DNA of 64,000 bases from Flavobacteriales bacterium UBA7612 (GTDB taxonomy: Bacteria > Bacteroidota > Bacteroidia > Flavobacteriales > Weeksellaceae): the NCBI GenBank assembly GCA_002484335.1, contig DLJQ01000012.1, forward strand, positions 104,284-168,283. The letters are read 5' to 3'. The translations under genes and the position numbers were made by a program. Shown one piece after another: positions 1 through 9,200 of the stretch; the stretch's first letter is position 1; each line of letters opens with the position of its first letter. A model generated the notes under the pieces. It was not told the origin of the DNA, did no database searches, and saw nothing but the letters and a program-made list of their open reading frames with translations.

Positions 1-22
1 TTTCTATTATCAATTTGTATTC

Positions 23-118
23 TGCAAAAACGATTGATGTGAAAATCCTTTTATAAAAATTGTTTCAGTTTTTATAAAAGATTGTAACAGAAAGCGTGTT
101 CCGAAGGATTTGCCCAAA
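23..118 (+). repeat. Structured dispersed repeat, copy A
   Basis: One of four related intergenic elements in this window. It begins GCAAA and ends TTTGC followed by CCAAA, so the two ends can pair as a closing stem. A 5' hairpin is formed by GATT and AATC around a TGATGTGA loop, a central hairpin by TTATAAAAA and TTTTTATAA, and a 3' hairpin by TCC-GAA-GGA. The copy is fairly degenerate in its 5' half compared with the other three. It lies upstream of the M28 peptidase gene. It could be a structured RNA of the Flavo-1 type or a REP-like repeat; the sequence alone does not decide. Confidence 0.65.
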
Positions 119-323
119 ACTAAAAGATATATTTTTTAAACATCTATTTTTTATCATTAATAATTTTCAATAAATCTATATAAACCTAATAAAAACATCC
201 ATTTTTTTCGTGTTTTAATTAATTAACAACTGTATTTAACACTAAAAACAGTAAGATTTTTAATACTTTCTAAACTGTTATTTTCTAGCTACATTTACTT
301 TCTAAAAATTTATTAAATTAACA
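119..323. other. AT-rich leader region upstream of the M28 peptidase
   Basis: No credible coding frame is seen here. The stretch is almost pure A and T and contains TACATTTA at 290-297, one base from the TAnnTTTG -7 motif of Bacteroidota, which could serve the peptidase gene starting at 324. Confidence 0.4.
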
Positions 324-1787
324 ATGAAACATTATCTATTACTTGCATTAGGTGTAATGATGTTGGGTGCAAATGCACAGACGTATAAGAAACCTTTGGT
401 TTCTGCTATTAAAGAAAAAGATTTAAAAACCGATATGTATGAGCTTGCGGCTGATCAATTCCTAGGAAGAGAAGCAGGAACTTTGGATGAACTAAAAGTA
501 TCTATGTGGCTTGCAAATAAAGCTGAAGAAGCTGGGATGAAACCAGCTGGAGATAATGGAACTTATTTTCAGTTTTTTGATATGTATCGTCATCAGGTAA
601 TTCCACAAAGTACACTGAAATTAGGAAACCAATCTTTAAAAGTTTGGAAAGACTTTTTGGTTGCTGAACCTGTAAATGCACAAATAGATGGTGATGTTGT
701 TTATGCTGGTAATTCCGAACCTGAGGATTTAGCAAAACTAGATTTAAAAGGAAAAGTTTTGGCTGTAAATGCATCTGATAAAAACATATCAAAAGATATG
801 ACTCTTTTTGTAAGACGTTATCCTGGCTTTGTACGTGCAAAATACTACGATACAGCTGTGAAACTTGGTGCAAAAGGTATAATATTTATTACGGATGACA
901 CTTCTGAAAAAAGCTGGATTGAGGTTTGGCACCAAATGACTAGAGGAACTTATGGTGGTGAAGGTTTAAGAGAAAAAATAACAAACAATATTCCTGTTCT
1001 TTGGATAAAAAGAGAAAATGCTGCTTGGGTAAAAAATAGTCCTAAAATTTCTTTAAACTTAATTACAGAATCTTACAAATATCCTTCTGTAAATATTATT
1101 GGGAAAATTGAAGGTACTGACCCTACATTGAAAAATGAATATGTATTGATAAGTGGACATCAAGATCATGATGGAATAAGACATCCTGTTAAAAATGATA
1201 CAATATACAATGGTGCTGATGATAATGCAAGTACTTGTGTTGCTATGCTAGCTATGGCAAGAGCTTATAAAGCACAACCTTCTAAAAGAAGTATCTTATT
1301 TGTTTTTCATGGAGCTGAGGAAAGAGGGCTTTTAGGTTCTAGATGGCATGCTGCACATCCTGTTGTACCAAAAGAAAATATAGTTGCTGTACTAAACGGT
1401 GATATGATTGGTAGAAATGATACAAATGAAGCTGCATTATTAGGAGGAAATGCTCCTCACAAAAATTCGGAAGAATTAGTAAAAATGGCAGAAGATGCTA
1501 ATAATGAAAGTACGAAATTTACTTATCTTAAGGATTGGGATTCTCCAAATCATTCAGAATACTTTTATTTCCGTAGTGATCATCTTCCTTATGCTAAAGA
1601 AGGAATTCCTGCAATCTTTTTTACAAGTGTTCTTCACGACCAATATCATACTCCACAAGATGAGTCAGAAAACATAAACTTTAAAAAACTTTATAAAATG
1701 ACAGAATGGATGTATAGAACTTCTTGGAAAGCTGCCAATGAAAAAGATCGTCCAACGGTAATTAAAAATTTTACATTAGAAAGATAA
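324..1787 (+). CDS. M28 family zinc aminopeptidase, secreted
   Basis: A 487-residue exported metallopeptidase. The N-terminus is a signal peptide ending near residue 19 (GANAQ). A protease-associated-like insert occupies roughly residues 110-250. The catalytic M28 domain follows, with co-catalytic zinc ligands visible as SGHQDHDG (about residue 277), NGADDNAS (about 296), the glutamates of GAEERG (about 331), the aspartate of NGDMIG (about 358) and the histidine of HDQYHTPQDES (about 440). All expected ligands are present and length is normal for Bacteroidota members. It probably trims peptides in the periplasm or outside the cell. It stands alone, ending at a bidirectional terminator shared with the convergent HopJ-family gene. 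Substrate is unknown. Confidence 0.9.
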   Translation: MKHYLLLALGVMMLGANAQTYKKPLVSAIKEKDLKTDMYELAADQFLGREAGTLDELKVSMWLANKAEEAGMKPAGDNGTYFQFFDMYRHQVIPQSTLKLGNQSLKVWKDFLVAEPVNAQIDGDVVYAGNSEPEDLAKLDLKGKVLAVNASDKNISKDMTLFVRRYPGFVRAKYYDTAVKLGAKGIIFITDDTSEKSWIEVWHQMTRGTYGGEGLREKITNNIPVLWIKRENAAWVKNSPKISLNLITESYKYPSVNIIGKIEGTDPTLKNEYVLISGHQDHDGIRHPVKNDTIYNGADDNASTCVAMLAMARAYKAQPSKRSILFVFHGAEERGLLGSRWHAAHPVVPKENIVAVLNGDMIGRNDTNEAALLGGNAPHKNSEELVKMAEDANNESTKFTYLKDWDSPNHSEYFYFRSDHLPYAKEGIPAIFFTSVLHDQYHTPQDESENINFKKLYKMTEWMYRTSWKAANEKDRPTVIKNFTLER

Positions 1788-1803
1788 AATCTGTTGATAA
1801 CAT

Positions 1804-1837
1804 AAAAAAAAGCCTTACAATTGTAAGGCTTTTTTTA
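1804..1837. terminator. Bidirectional rho-independent terminator
   Basis: Perfect inverted repeat with core AGCCTTACAA/TTGTAAGGCT flanked by A and T runs. It sits between the convergent M28 peptidase and HopJ-family genes and can serve both. Confidence 0.9.
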
Positions 1838-2155
1838 TTTTTTGATAAGAACTGTATTTTCAAATTTTACTCCATCCCATCCGTTTTGCATAAATTGTCT
1901 TATGTTATTATGGTCTGTTCCTTCTGGATTTTCTAAAACAGATTTATAATGTTCTGCAAACAATTTCAAAGTATCTTCTTGCGATAAATTATTTAATTGT
2001 GCGAAAGCAAAAACTTTTGCACTTCCTTGGTTTTGATCTTGTACATTTTCTTGATTACCGTTTGTAAATGCAGATGCAGTATAATTATAATTATCTTCTA
2101 TGTATTGTAAAACTTCAGAAAATTGTAAATCTGATTTGTTTAATATTTCTATCAT
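1835..2155 (-). CDS. HopJ type III effector family protein
   Basis: A 106-residue soluble protein matching the HopJ family in length and in its pattern: YNYTASAFTNG near residue 24, NQGSAKVFAFA near 43 and a C-terminal DGxxF segment. Despite the family name, such proteins occur widely in bacteria without type III secretion, and nothing here suggests secretion: there is no signal peptide and no secretion genes nearby. Function is not known. It is transcribed alone, away from the DUF4878 lipoprotein gene, and ends at the shared terminator at 1804-1837. Confidence 0.8.
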   Translation of the reverse strand: MIEILNKSDLQFSEVLQYIEDNYNYTASAFTNGNQENVQDQNQGSAKVFAFAQLNNLSQEDTLKLFAEHYKSVLENPEGTDHNNIRQFMQNGWDGVKFENTVLIKK

Positions 2156-2329
2156 TGTTTTTCTATTTTTTTTCGAAAATAAGACTTTATTTCCTATTTG
2201 ATTATTTTTATTTTTAATGAAACAATCTATAAACTAATACTGTATTGTTTTTAAAGCAATATTATTGGATATATAAAAAGTTTAATATAAATTAGTTGTA
2301 TTATACAATCAACTTAAATTATATTAAAA

Positions 2330-2668
2330 ATGAAAAAATTATTACTTCTAGCAATTGCATCAACATTCATTATATCTTGTTCTAAAGGTCCTGAAAGTGC
2401 AGCAAAAAATTTTACTGAAAATTTAGCGAAAGGAAAAGTTGACGAAGCAAAAAAATATGCAACTCAATCTACTGGTAAATTATTAGATTTTGCAGGTGGT
2501 TTTGGAGCTCTTCCTGTTGATCCTAATTTTAAATTTGAAAGCGTTAAAGATTCAATTGTAGATAATAAAGCTTGGGTTACATATAAAACTCCAAATGGAC
2601 AAAAAAAAGATATTGAGTTAGTGAAAATAGATGGTAAATGGTTGGTAAATATGGAATCAAAAAAATAA
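2330..2668 (+). CDS. DUF4878-type lipoprotein
   Basis: A 112-residue predicted lipoprotein: a short hydrophobic leader ends in the lipobox IISC at residues 14-17. The mature part (PESAAKNFTENLAKGKVDEA and a KDIELVKIDGKWLV-like end) resembles the NTF2-like DUF4878 family, small periplasmic domains of unknown role. The following YiiX-like gene starts inside its last codons in another frame, implying co-transcription and perhaps translational coupling. An imperfect palindrome at 2293-2315 lies just upstream and could be a regulatory site. Confidence 0.7.
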   Translation: MKKLLLLAIASTFIISCSKGPESAAKNFTENLAKGKVDEAKKYATQSTGKLLDFAGGFGALPVDPNFKFESVKDSIVDNKAWVTYKTPNGQKKDIELVKIDGKWLVNMESKK

Positions 2669-3255
2669 AATTTTTATTATTCTATATTTTTATATTTAGT
2701 TTTATTCATTCTGATTTTAAACCTAAAAAAATAGAATCACTTGCTAAATTTAATAAATATTATTTTTTAGAAAATGGTGATTTAGTTTGTCGTTTAGGTA
2801 ATGGGTATTTTTCTGATTTTTTTAAAAAATATGCTTCAAAAGATAAAATATATTCCCATATAGGAATTATTGTTTTAGAAAAAAATATACCATACGTAAT
2901 ACATTCTGAAGCAAGCGAATTTACTGGAGTTGGAGGAATTAAGAAAGAATCAATAGACGTTTTTTTAGAAGGTATTCAAACATATTCTTTTTTCAAGATG
3001 AATATTAGCCAAGTGGAAAAAAATCAAATTATATCCAAATCAAATTATTACCTTAATAAACATACTAAATTCGACTTAAATTTTGATACAAATGATGATT
3101 CTGAAATGTATTGTACAGAATTTGTAGCTAAATGTATTAATCAAGGAATTGGGAAAAATATCATACAACCAACACTAAAGATTAATGATAAATATTTATT
3201 CGGATTAGATGATATTTACAATAACAACATCATATCAATTAAAAATAACTATTAA
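2638..3255 (+). CDS. YiiX/YebB-like permuted NlpC/P60 cysteine amidase
   Basis: A 205-residue protein with a hydrophobic N-terminal segment, so probably exported. The fold signature is NGDLVCR (about residue 45), the histidine in YSHIGIIV (about 78) and the cysteine in MYCTEFV (about 160), the catalytic pair of the circularly permuted papain-like amidases. Members cleave amide bonds in peptidoglycan or lipids, but the substrate here is unknown. The only good start overlaps the DUF4878 gene by 31 bases, which is unusual. A second member of the same family lies at 58643-59368. Strong A/T bias like the accessory genes that follow. Confidence 0.7.
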   Translation: MVGKYGIKKIKFLLFYIFIFSFIHSDFKPKKIESLAKFNKYYFLENGDLVCRLGNGYFSDFFKKYASKDKIYSHIGIIVLEKNIPYVIHSEASEFTGVGGIKKESIDVFLEGIQTYSFFKMNISQVEKNQIISKSNYYLNKHTKFDLNFDTNDDSEMYCTEFVAKCINQGIGKNIIQPTLKINDKYLFGLDDIYNNNIISIKNNY

Positions 3256-3256
3256 G

Positions 3257-3284
3257 AACCTTTTTCTTCTTTGAAGAAGGTTTT
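3257..3284 (+). terminator. Probable terminator after the YiiX-like gene
   Basis: AACCTT...CTTC TTT GAAG AAGGTT can fold with a small T bulge and is followed by a T-rich run, directly after the stop codon of the upstream gene. Confidence 0.6.
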
Positions 3285-3309
3285 TAATTTTTTATAAAAG
3301 TCTAATACT

Positions 3310-3855
3310 ATGATTACATATATTTCATTATTGCGAGGTATAAATGTTAGTGGAAAAAATAGTATAAAAATGGATGCTTTGAGAAAATTATTTGAAGAAT
3401 CTAGTTTTTATAATGTTACAACTTATATACAATCTGGAAATATTATTTTCAATTCAAATGAAACTAATTTAAAAAAACTTGAACAATTAATATTCAATAA
3501 AATTCTCAATAAATTTGGGTTTAATGTTCCTGTTATCATATTAACAATAGATGAATTAGAACAATCTTTAAATAAAAATCCTTTTTCTAATAATTCAGAT
3601 GAAAAGTTCGTTCATTTTACTTTTTTAAAAGATTTACCTACTATTTCCTATGAAAAAGAAATTAATAATAAAAAAGCACTAAACGAAGAAATAAAAATCA
3701 TAAACAAAACTATTTATCTATATTGTCCTGATGGTTATGGAAAAACTAAATTAACCAATAATTATTTAGAAAAAATTTTAAAAGTTTCTTCAACGACAAG
3801 AAATCTTAAAACTACAAGACAACTTTTTACAATAGCAAAAGAGATAAATAATTAA
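3310..3855 (+). CDS. DUF1697 family protein
   Basis: A 181-residue cytosolic protein with the classic DUF1697 opening YISLLRGINVSGKN and the follow-on MDALRKLFEE and YIQSGNIIF. The C-terminal region has the family pattern of a YGKTKLTNNYLEK segment followed by TTRNLKT. The family is common and of unknown biochemical role. Length is normal and the frame intact. The gene stands alone after a probable terminator. Confidence 0.85.
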   Translation: MITYISLLRGINVSGKNSIKMDALRKLFEESSFYNVTTYIQSGNIIFNSNETNLKKLEQLIFNKILNKFGFNVPVIILTIDELEQSLNKNPFSNNSDEKFVHFTFLKDLPTISYEKEINNKKALNEEIKIINKTIYLYCPDGYGKTKLTNNYLEKILKVSSTTRNLKTTRQLFTIAKEINN

Positions 3856-3969
3856 TAAATTATAATCAACTCATTTACTTTTATTTAAAACACATTAAGT
3901 ACAATATTGTTTATTTAAAAACTTTGAATTATTTTAGTTTAAATAAAATAATTAATAAAACTACAAAAA

Positions 3970-4479
3970 ATGAAAAAAATATTATTATTCAGTTTATTGT
4001 TTATCTCACTTCAGGCTTATGCTGATCAATGGTATGTTCTAAACTATCAACAAGCTGTTGAAGCTAAAAATTTATTAGATCAACAATCTCAAGTAATTTC
4101 ATATTGTGGATGTTGTGATAACTCTCCTAAAGAACAAATTGATATTCAAAAAGTAAAAATTGAGAAATGGGAAAGTAGCAATAAAAATGAAGATTTATAT
4201 TACATAAAAATAGATGGTTTTAATTCTACAGCTAATAAACCTTTCTCTGAAGGTGTTGATTTAGCCTATTTACATCTTATAAAAACTGATGGATTAGCTT
4301 ATAATGTTGCAAATGAATTATCTTTAGAAGTTGATCCTTGTACTGATCCATTTTCTTTTAAAATTAAAAACAATAAGAAAATAAAGAATCGTAAAAAAGA
4401 TAAATCTAATAAAAATTTTTCTTTGAATAATTTATTCCACTTTGATATTAATTCCAATAAATTAATATTATTTAGTTAA
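3970..4479 (+). CDS. Secreted protein with CGCC motif, unknown function
   Basis: A 169-residue protein not recognised as a named family. It has a signal peptide (MKKILLFSLLFISLQAYA, cleavage near 18). The mature part starts DQWYVLNYQQAVEAKNLL, carries a compact YCGCCD motif near residue 46 that could bind metal or form disulfides, and has a further Cys near 124. Residues about 130-150 are dominated by Lys and Asn and look low-complexity. The next gene is another small exported protein 56 bases downstream, so the two may be co-transcribed. Confidence 0.55.
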   Translation: MKKILLFSLLFISLQAYADQWYVLNYQQAVEAKNLLDQQSQVISYCGCCDNSPKEQIDIQKVKIEKWESSNKNEDLYYIKIDGFNSTANKPFSEGVDLAYLHLIKTDGLAYNVANELSLEVDPCTDPFSFKIKNNKKIKNRKKDKSNKNFSLNNLFHFDINSNKLILFS

Positions 4480-4535
4480 TAAAATCATCGTTTTCTATTC
4501 GAAAATGCAATTCTGTTAATAAAAAAGATAATATC

Positions 4536-5105
4536 ATGAAAAAAATATTAATAATTATCGTTCTATTTCTAAATCAATTAAGTTTTGGACAATATTTTTC
4601 ATTAACACAAAATGGATTTATTTCAAAAGAAAATAAAGATTATGTTGTGATTGATTTTCCTGGAGAGAAACAAATAGATATTTATAAAAAAGTATTAAAT
4701 GCTGTAAATACAATTTACACAGATCCAAAAGAAGTTCTTAGTGTTGTTGATGGGCAAAGTATTACAATAAAAGGATATGAAGAAAAAAAGTTAGACGTAA
4801 AAGAAAAACTAAATTATTTACAAATTGGTAAATCTACTATCAAATATGACATTTCATATTCTCTTTCTATCCTTTTTAAAGATGACAAAATACGTATAAA
4901 TAGTCCTTCTTTTGAATGTAGAAAATGGTACGATAATGTTGGTTGGATATACCTGCGATTAATGAAAGATAATGATACTAAACGTGGTATTTATAATAAA
5001 AGTGGTAAACTGGTCGCTGAAGGAGCTGATAAAGGTTTAAATGACTACTTCAATTCACTAATAAATCAAATAGTTGATAAATCAAAAAATATCAATGAAT
5101 GGTAA
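4536..5105 (+). CDS. Exported DUF4468-like protein
   Basis: A 189-residue protein with a clear signal peptide ending at SFGQ (about residue 19). The body, with DFPGEKQIDIYKKVLNAVN followed by a VVDGQSITIKGYEEK segment and a YSLSILFKDDKIRI strand, resembles the TBP-like DUF4468 fold common in Bacteroidota exported proteins. The family assignment is by pattern only and moderately sure. It ends before a good terminator at 5120-5153. Function is unknown. Confidence 0.55.
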   Translation: MKKILIIIVLFLNQLSFGQYFSLTQNGFISKENKDYVVIDFPGEKQIDIYKKVLNAVNTIYTDPKEVLSVVDGQSITIKGYEEKKLDVKEKLNYLQIGKSTIKYDISYSLSILFKDDKIRINSPSFECRKWYDNVGWIYLRLMKDNDTKRGIYNKSGKLVAEGADKGLNDYFNSLINQIVDKSKNINEW

Positions 5106-5119
5106 AATTATTGATACTA

Positions 5120-5153
5120 AAAAAATCATCATATTTAATTAAGATGATTTTTT
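5120..5153 (+). terminator. Rho-independent terminator
   Basis: AAAAAATCATC and GATGATTTTTT form an 11-base stem followed by a T run, just after the DUF4468-like gene. It overlaps the upstream region of the next gene at 5166. Confidence 0.8.
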
Positions 5154-5165
5154 TTATTTTTTAAA

Positions 5166-5618
5166 ATGACAATAAGAGAAAAATACAAATACTTAATTGA
5201 AAACAATCCTAAATATTTAATCTATAAGAAAAAAATAGATCAAATAATTTTAGAAAAAGGATTGTCTTCTATTATGAATGATACTAAATGGTTAGAATTA
5301 CAACGTGAGTTTACTAAACTATCTTTTCCTCCTCCTTATGTAGAAAAATTAGTTACAGAAGATGAAAACGAAGAAAATATAAAAATTGAAGATTACCCTA
5401 GATGGTTTGGTGATTGGTCTCCCTTTTATGAAGAAGGTATGTCTATATTTTATTCTATTGAATATATAAAAGTTAGAGCTTGTTATTCTGAATATAGAGG
5501 ACAATTAATTAATCCTAAATTAATTGATGAAACTGATAAACTTAGAGAAATTCTCAAAAAATTAAACATCTTTTTTGAAGAAGAAAATAAAACATTTATA
5601 ATCTATGGCTATAGATAA
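5166..5618 (+). CDS. Small cytosolic protein, DUF6678-like
   Basis: A 150-residue acidic, signal-less protein. The pattern NDTKWLELQ near residue 38, FPPPYVEKLV near 54, GDWSPF near 82, IEYIKVRACY near 96 and the C-terminal IIYGYR resemble DUF6678-type proteins, which are often orphan genes beside polymorphic-toxin immunity genes. The assignment rests on recalled patterns, so it is tentative. It is followed 28 bases later by the broken CbrC-family gene, itself from a family linked to colicin tolerance. Confidence 0.45.
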   Translation: MTIREKYKYLIENNPKYLIYKKKIDQIILEKGLSSIMNDTKWLELQREFTKLSFPPPYVEKLVTEDENEENIKIEDYPRWFGDWSPFYEEGMSIFYSIEYIKVRACYSEYRGQLINPKLIDETDKLREILKKLNIFFEEENKTFIIYGYR

Positions 5619-5646
5619 TGTATTTTAATTTATAAAAAATCAAACA

Positions 5647-6192
5647 ATGGAATTACCAAAATTTAAATACAGTCCTAATGCATATAAAATTGATATTTTT
5701 AAATCTGTATAAGGAATATGTTCTGTATGTGATGAGAAAAGAAATTTAAAATATGAAAGTTCTTTTTATAGTATTGATGATCCTGAATATATATGTCCTT
5801 GGTGTATAGGAGATGGGAGTGCATCTAAAAAGTATGATGGAGAATTTAATGATTATTGTGGAATAGAAGGTATTTCTCCAGATCCAAGCGAAGAAAAAAA
5901 TAATACTATTTCAAAAGAAGACTTATTAGAAGTTACAACTAAAACACCGAGTTATAATTCTTGGCAACAAGAAGTTTGGTTAACTCATTGTAATGAACCA
6001 TGTGCATTTATTGGTTATGCAGATTCTAAAATGATCGAGCCATACATTGATGAGGTTATTGATGATATAGAAGAAAGTGGTTATGATCTTGAATTAATAA
6101 AAAATCATTTATCAAAAGATAGTCATTTGGTTGGTTATTTATTTCAATGTGTTCAATGCAATCAACATCGATTACATATAGATTGCGATTAA
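5647..6192 (+). pseudogene. CbrC/UPF0167 family gene with one in-frame TAA
   Basis: An otherwise intact 182-codon frame interrupted by TAA at 5710-5712 (codon 22). On both sides it matches the CbrC family: MELPKFKYSPNAYKIDIF before the stop, then CSVCDEKRN, CPWCIGDGSA, WQQEVWLTHC, FIGYADS and a final CVQCNQHRLHIDCD. E. coli CbrC is tied to colicin E2 tolerance, and relatives are often orphan immunity-like genes. No later start codon would restore the zinc-binding N-terminal half, so the gene is most simply a young pseudogene. A sequencing error or stop readthrough cannot be excluded. Confidence 0.8.
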
Positions 6193-6287
6193 TTAAAATA
6201 TTCATTTTTAAACACTTAAAAATAAATTAAATAAATTTTGGATAAATATTTGATTAGTAAAAAAATACCTACCCAATCAAATATTAA

Positions 6288-9200
6288 ATGAAAAAACGTC
6301 TACTTACTCTCCTATTCTTTTTATATTTATTTCCTATATCTGCACAATTAGATACAAAACATTGGTTTGCACCAATGGTTGATGCTGTTGGAAACTATAG
6401 AAATGTTCAGCAAATTTATCTTTCAACCAATCAAACAACTGCATTTGAAGTAACAATTTATAACAATAACAATGTAATTGGGAAAGTAAAAATAAGTAAA
6501 GGGAATCCTAGCGTATTTGATATTCCTAGAGAATTTATTATAACTACAAATTCTAAAAAAAACATAAGCGATAAATTATTTAAACCTACAAAACTGGGAT
6601 TATATGTAGAAGGAAAATATGCTTTTTTTGCTAACCTTCGTTTTTCGACGTATAATCATGCTGAATTTATAACTTCAAAAGGAAAAGCTGGAATTGGTAC
6701 TACATTTTATACCGTTATGGCTCCTATTTCTACCATCAATACTTTATTAAATTTTACAACAAGTATATTGGCTACAGAAGATAATACAACGGTAAACATT
6801 ACAAATTTTAATCCTGAATTAGATTTTTCTGACGGAATTTCTCGAAAAGAATTTCAATTCAAACTCAATAAAGGTGAATCTTATATTATTGAAGGAAAAG
6901 GAAATCCTAAAAATAAAAATGGACATTTTATTGGAGCTAAAATTACTTCAAATCATCCTATTTCTGTTACAAACGGAAATTTTAATGGGCAATATGCTGG
7001 TGATTACAGAACAACTTCTGATATTTTAATGGATCAAAATGTACCTATTGAGCATTTAGGAAAAGAATTTATCCTCGTAAAAGGAAATGGTGATATTGGT
7101 AAAAAAGTTGAAGGAGCTATTATTGTTGCTACTAAAAACAATACATCTATTTTTCTTAATCATCGTTCAAATTCAATTATCAATTTAAATGAAGGAGAAT
7201 ATTATATTGTTCCTGATAATAATTATATCAATCAAGGAAATGAGCATTATAATATGTACATAAAAACAAACGAAAATGTATATGTTTATCAATTGCTTGC
7301 TGGTAGTTCCACAAGTCCAATTGCAAGTGGAGGAATGAATTTTGTTCCTCCGATCAGTTGTTTTTTACCAAAATCAATTGATGAAATTGGACTAATCAAC
7401 CAAAATAAAATTTATCATCAAAATAGTCCATTAGGAACAGATGATATACCGACTAAATTAAATATCATCACAGAAAAAAATGCCAATTTAACTGTAAATA
7501 GTCAACTTCCAAATCACATTGATGGTCCTTATCCTGTCACAGGAAACGAAAATTGGGTAACTTATGGAATTCCAAATCAAAGAGGAAATGTAACCATTCT
7601 ATCTGATAAATCTGTTATGGCTGGAATAACTGCGGGAATTGATGCTGCCGGATACGGTGGATTTTTTGCAGGTTTGCCTACTAAACCTACAATTGTAAAA
7701 GAAGGTTGTTACCCAAATACAACATTAATAGTCACTCCAACTATTTTCGAAAGTTACCAATGGTTTTTGAATGGATTTCCTATAAATGGAGCTATACAAA
7801 ATACTTATGTACCTAAAGAAGAAGGTGATTATAGTGTCGAAGTTAAAATTTCGACATGCAATTCTATTTCTTCAGAAATTATTCATATCGAAGAATGTTT
7901 AACTAAAACTGAGTTAGAGATAAAAGAATGCTCAAACAATGAAATTATTATAGCTCCAGCATTTTCTAAAAAAGAATTTAAAGTTGATATATCAAGCATA
8001 AAAATAATTACTGAACCAAAATATGGTACAATTAAAATTGATACTAAAACAGGAAAAATAATATATTTTAGAATTTCAGATTCAAAGGAAAAAGATCAAT
8101 TTCAATATCTATTTTGTGATGAAAATCAATCGACTTGTGAATTTGTTACAGCTACAATAAATATAGAAGATATAAAAGCCGAAAACACCACAATATATAG
8201 TTGTAATAATAATAATAATAATAATAATAATATTGGAATATTTGATTTAACGAAAGCAAGAGTAACAGAAGAAGAATATAATTCAAAACAATATTATGAA
8301 ACTAAAGAAGATGCAGAGAGAGGAATCAACGAAATAAAAAATAGTAGTAAATATGAATCTAAAAAAGATAAAATTATTTATGTTTTAATTAAAAATGAGC
8401 GTAATTGTAAACAGATTGCAGAAATTAAGTTGGATTTTTATCCCGAACCACAATTGGATTTATCTCAATTAACTACAATTTTTTGTGGAACCGAAACTAC
8501 TGTGAATCTAGATGACATCACAAAACAAATTTTACTTAATCACGAATTATTTGTTGTAAAATATTACAATGATAAACAGGATGCAAAATTAGGAAATGAG
8601 AATACACTACCTCATCACTACACAGTAATAAAAAATAAAAGTATTTATATCAGAATTGAAAATTTAAACCTTGATTGTAATCCTTTAATAGAAGAACTTA
8701 ATTTTAAATTCAGTAAAGAATTACATCTGTTTATAGATGAATATTCTACTAATTTTTGCAATAATAATTTTGAAGATTTCCAAATCATCAATCTAAATGA
8801 TTATCTTTCTAATTATACAGATGACTCATCATTAGAAGTTAACTATTTTTTTAACAGAGAAGATGCATTAAATAACAAAAATAAAATTTTAAATCAACAG
8901 AAAATTAATGATACACAATCATTTTACATCCGATTTTATCATTCAAAATATTGTCCATCAATAGCTAAATTAACACTTAATAAAACAAATCCTGAAAAAT
9001 CTGAATTATTAAAAGATATACAAATTTGTCCTTCATCTAAAGTAAAATTAGATGCAGGTAATCATTATCGCAACTATTTATGGAATACAAATGAAACAAC
9101 TTCGAGTATAGAAGTTGGTGCTGGTGATTATTGGGTTGAGTTAACATCAGAAAATGGTTGTTTTTATAAACATTCTATTCATGTTTCTGAATTTGAAATA

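Noticed and set aside
502..873. Open frame of 123 codons on the minus strand inside the M28 peptidase gene
   Set aside because: It is opposite a gene with complete catalytic motifs, has no recognisable domain and looks like a shadow.
1835..2155. Type III effector reading of the HopJ-family protein
   Set aside because: No secretion apparatus or signal is seen; the family is common in bacteria without type III secretion.
8205..8231. Phase-variable on/off switch by the AAT tract
   Set aside because: Units of three bases cannot shift the frame; only linker length would change.
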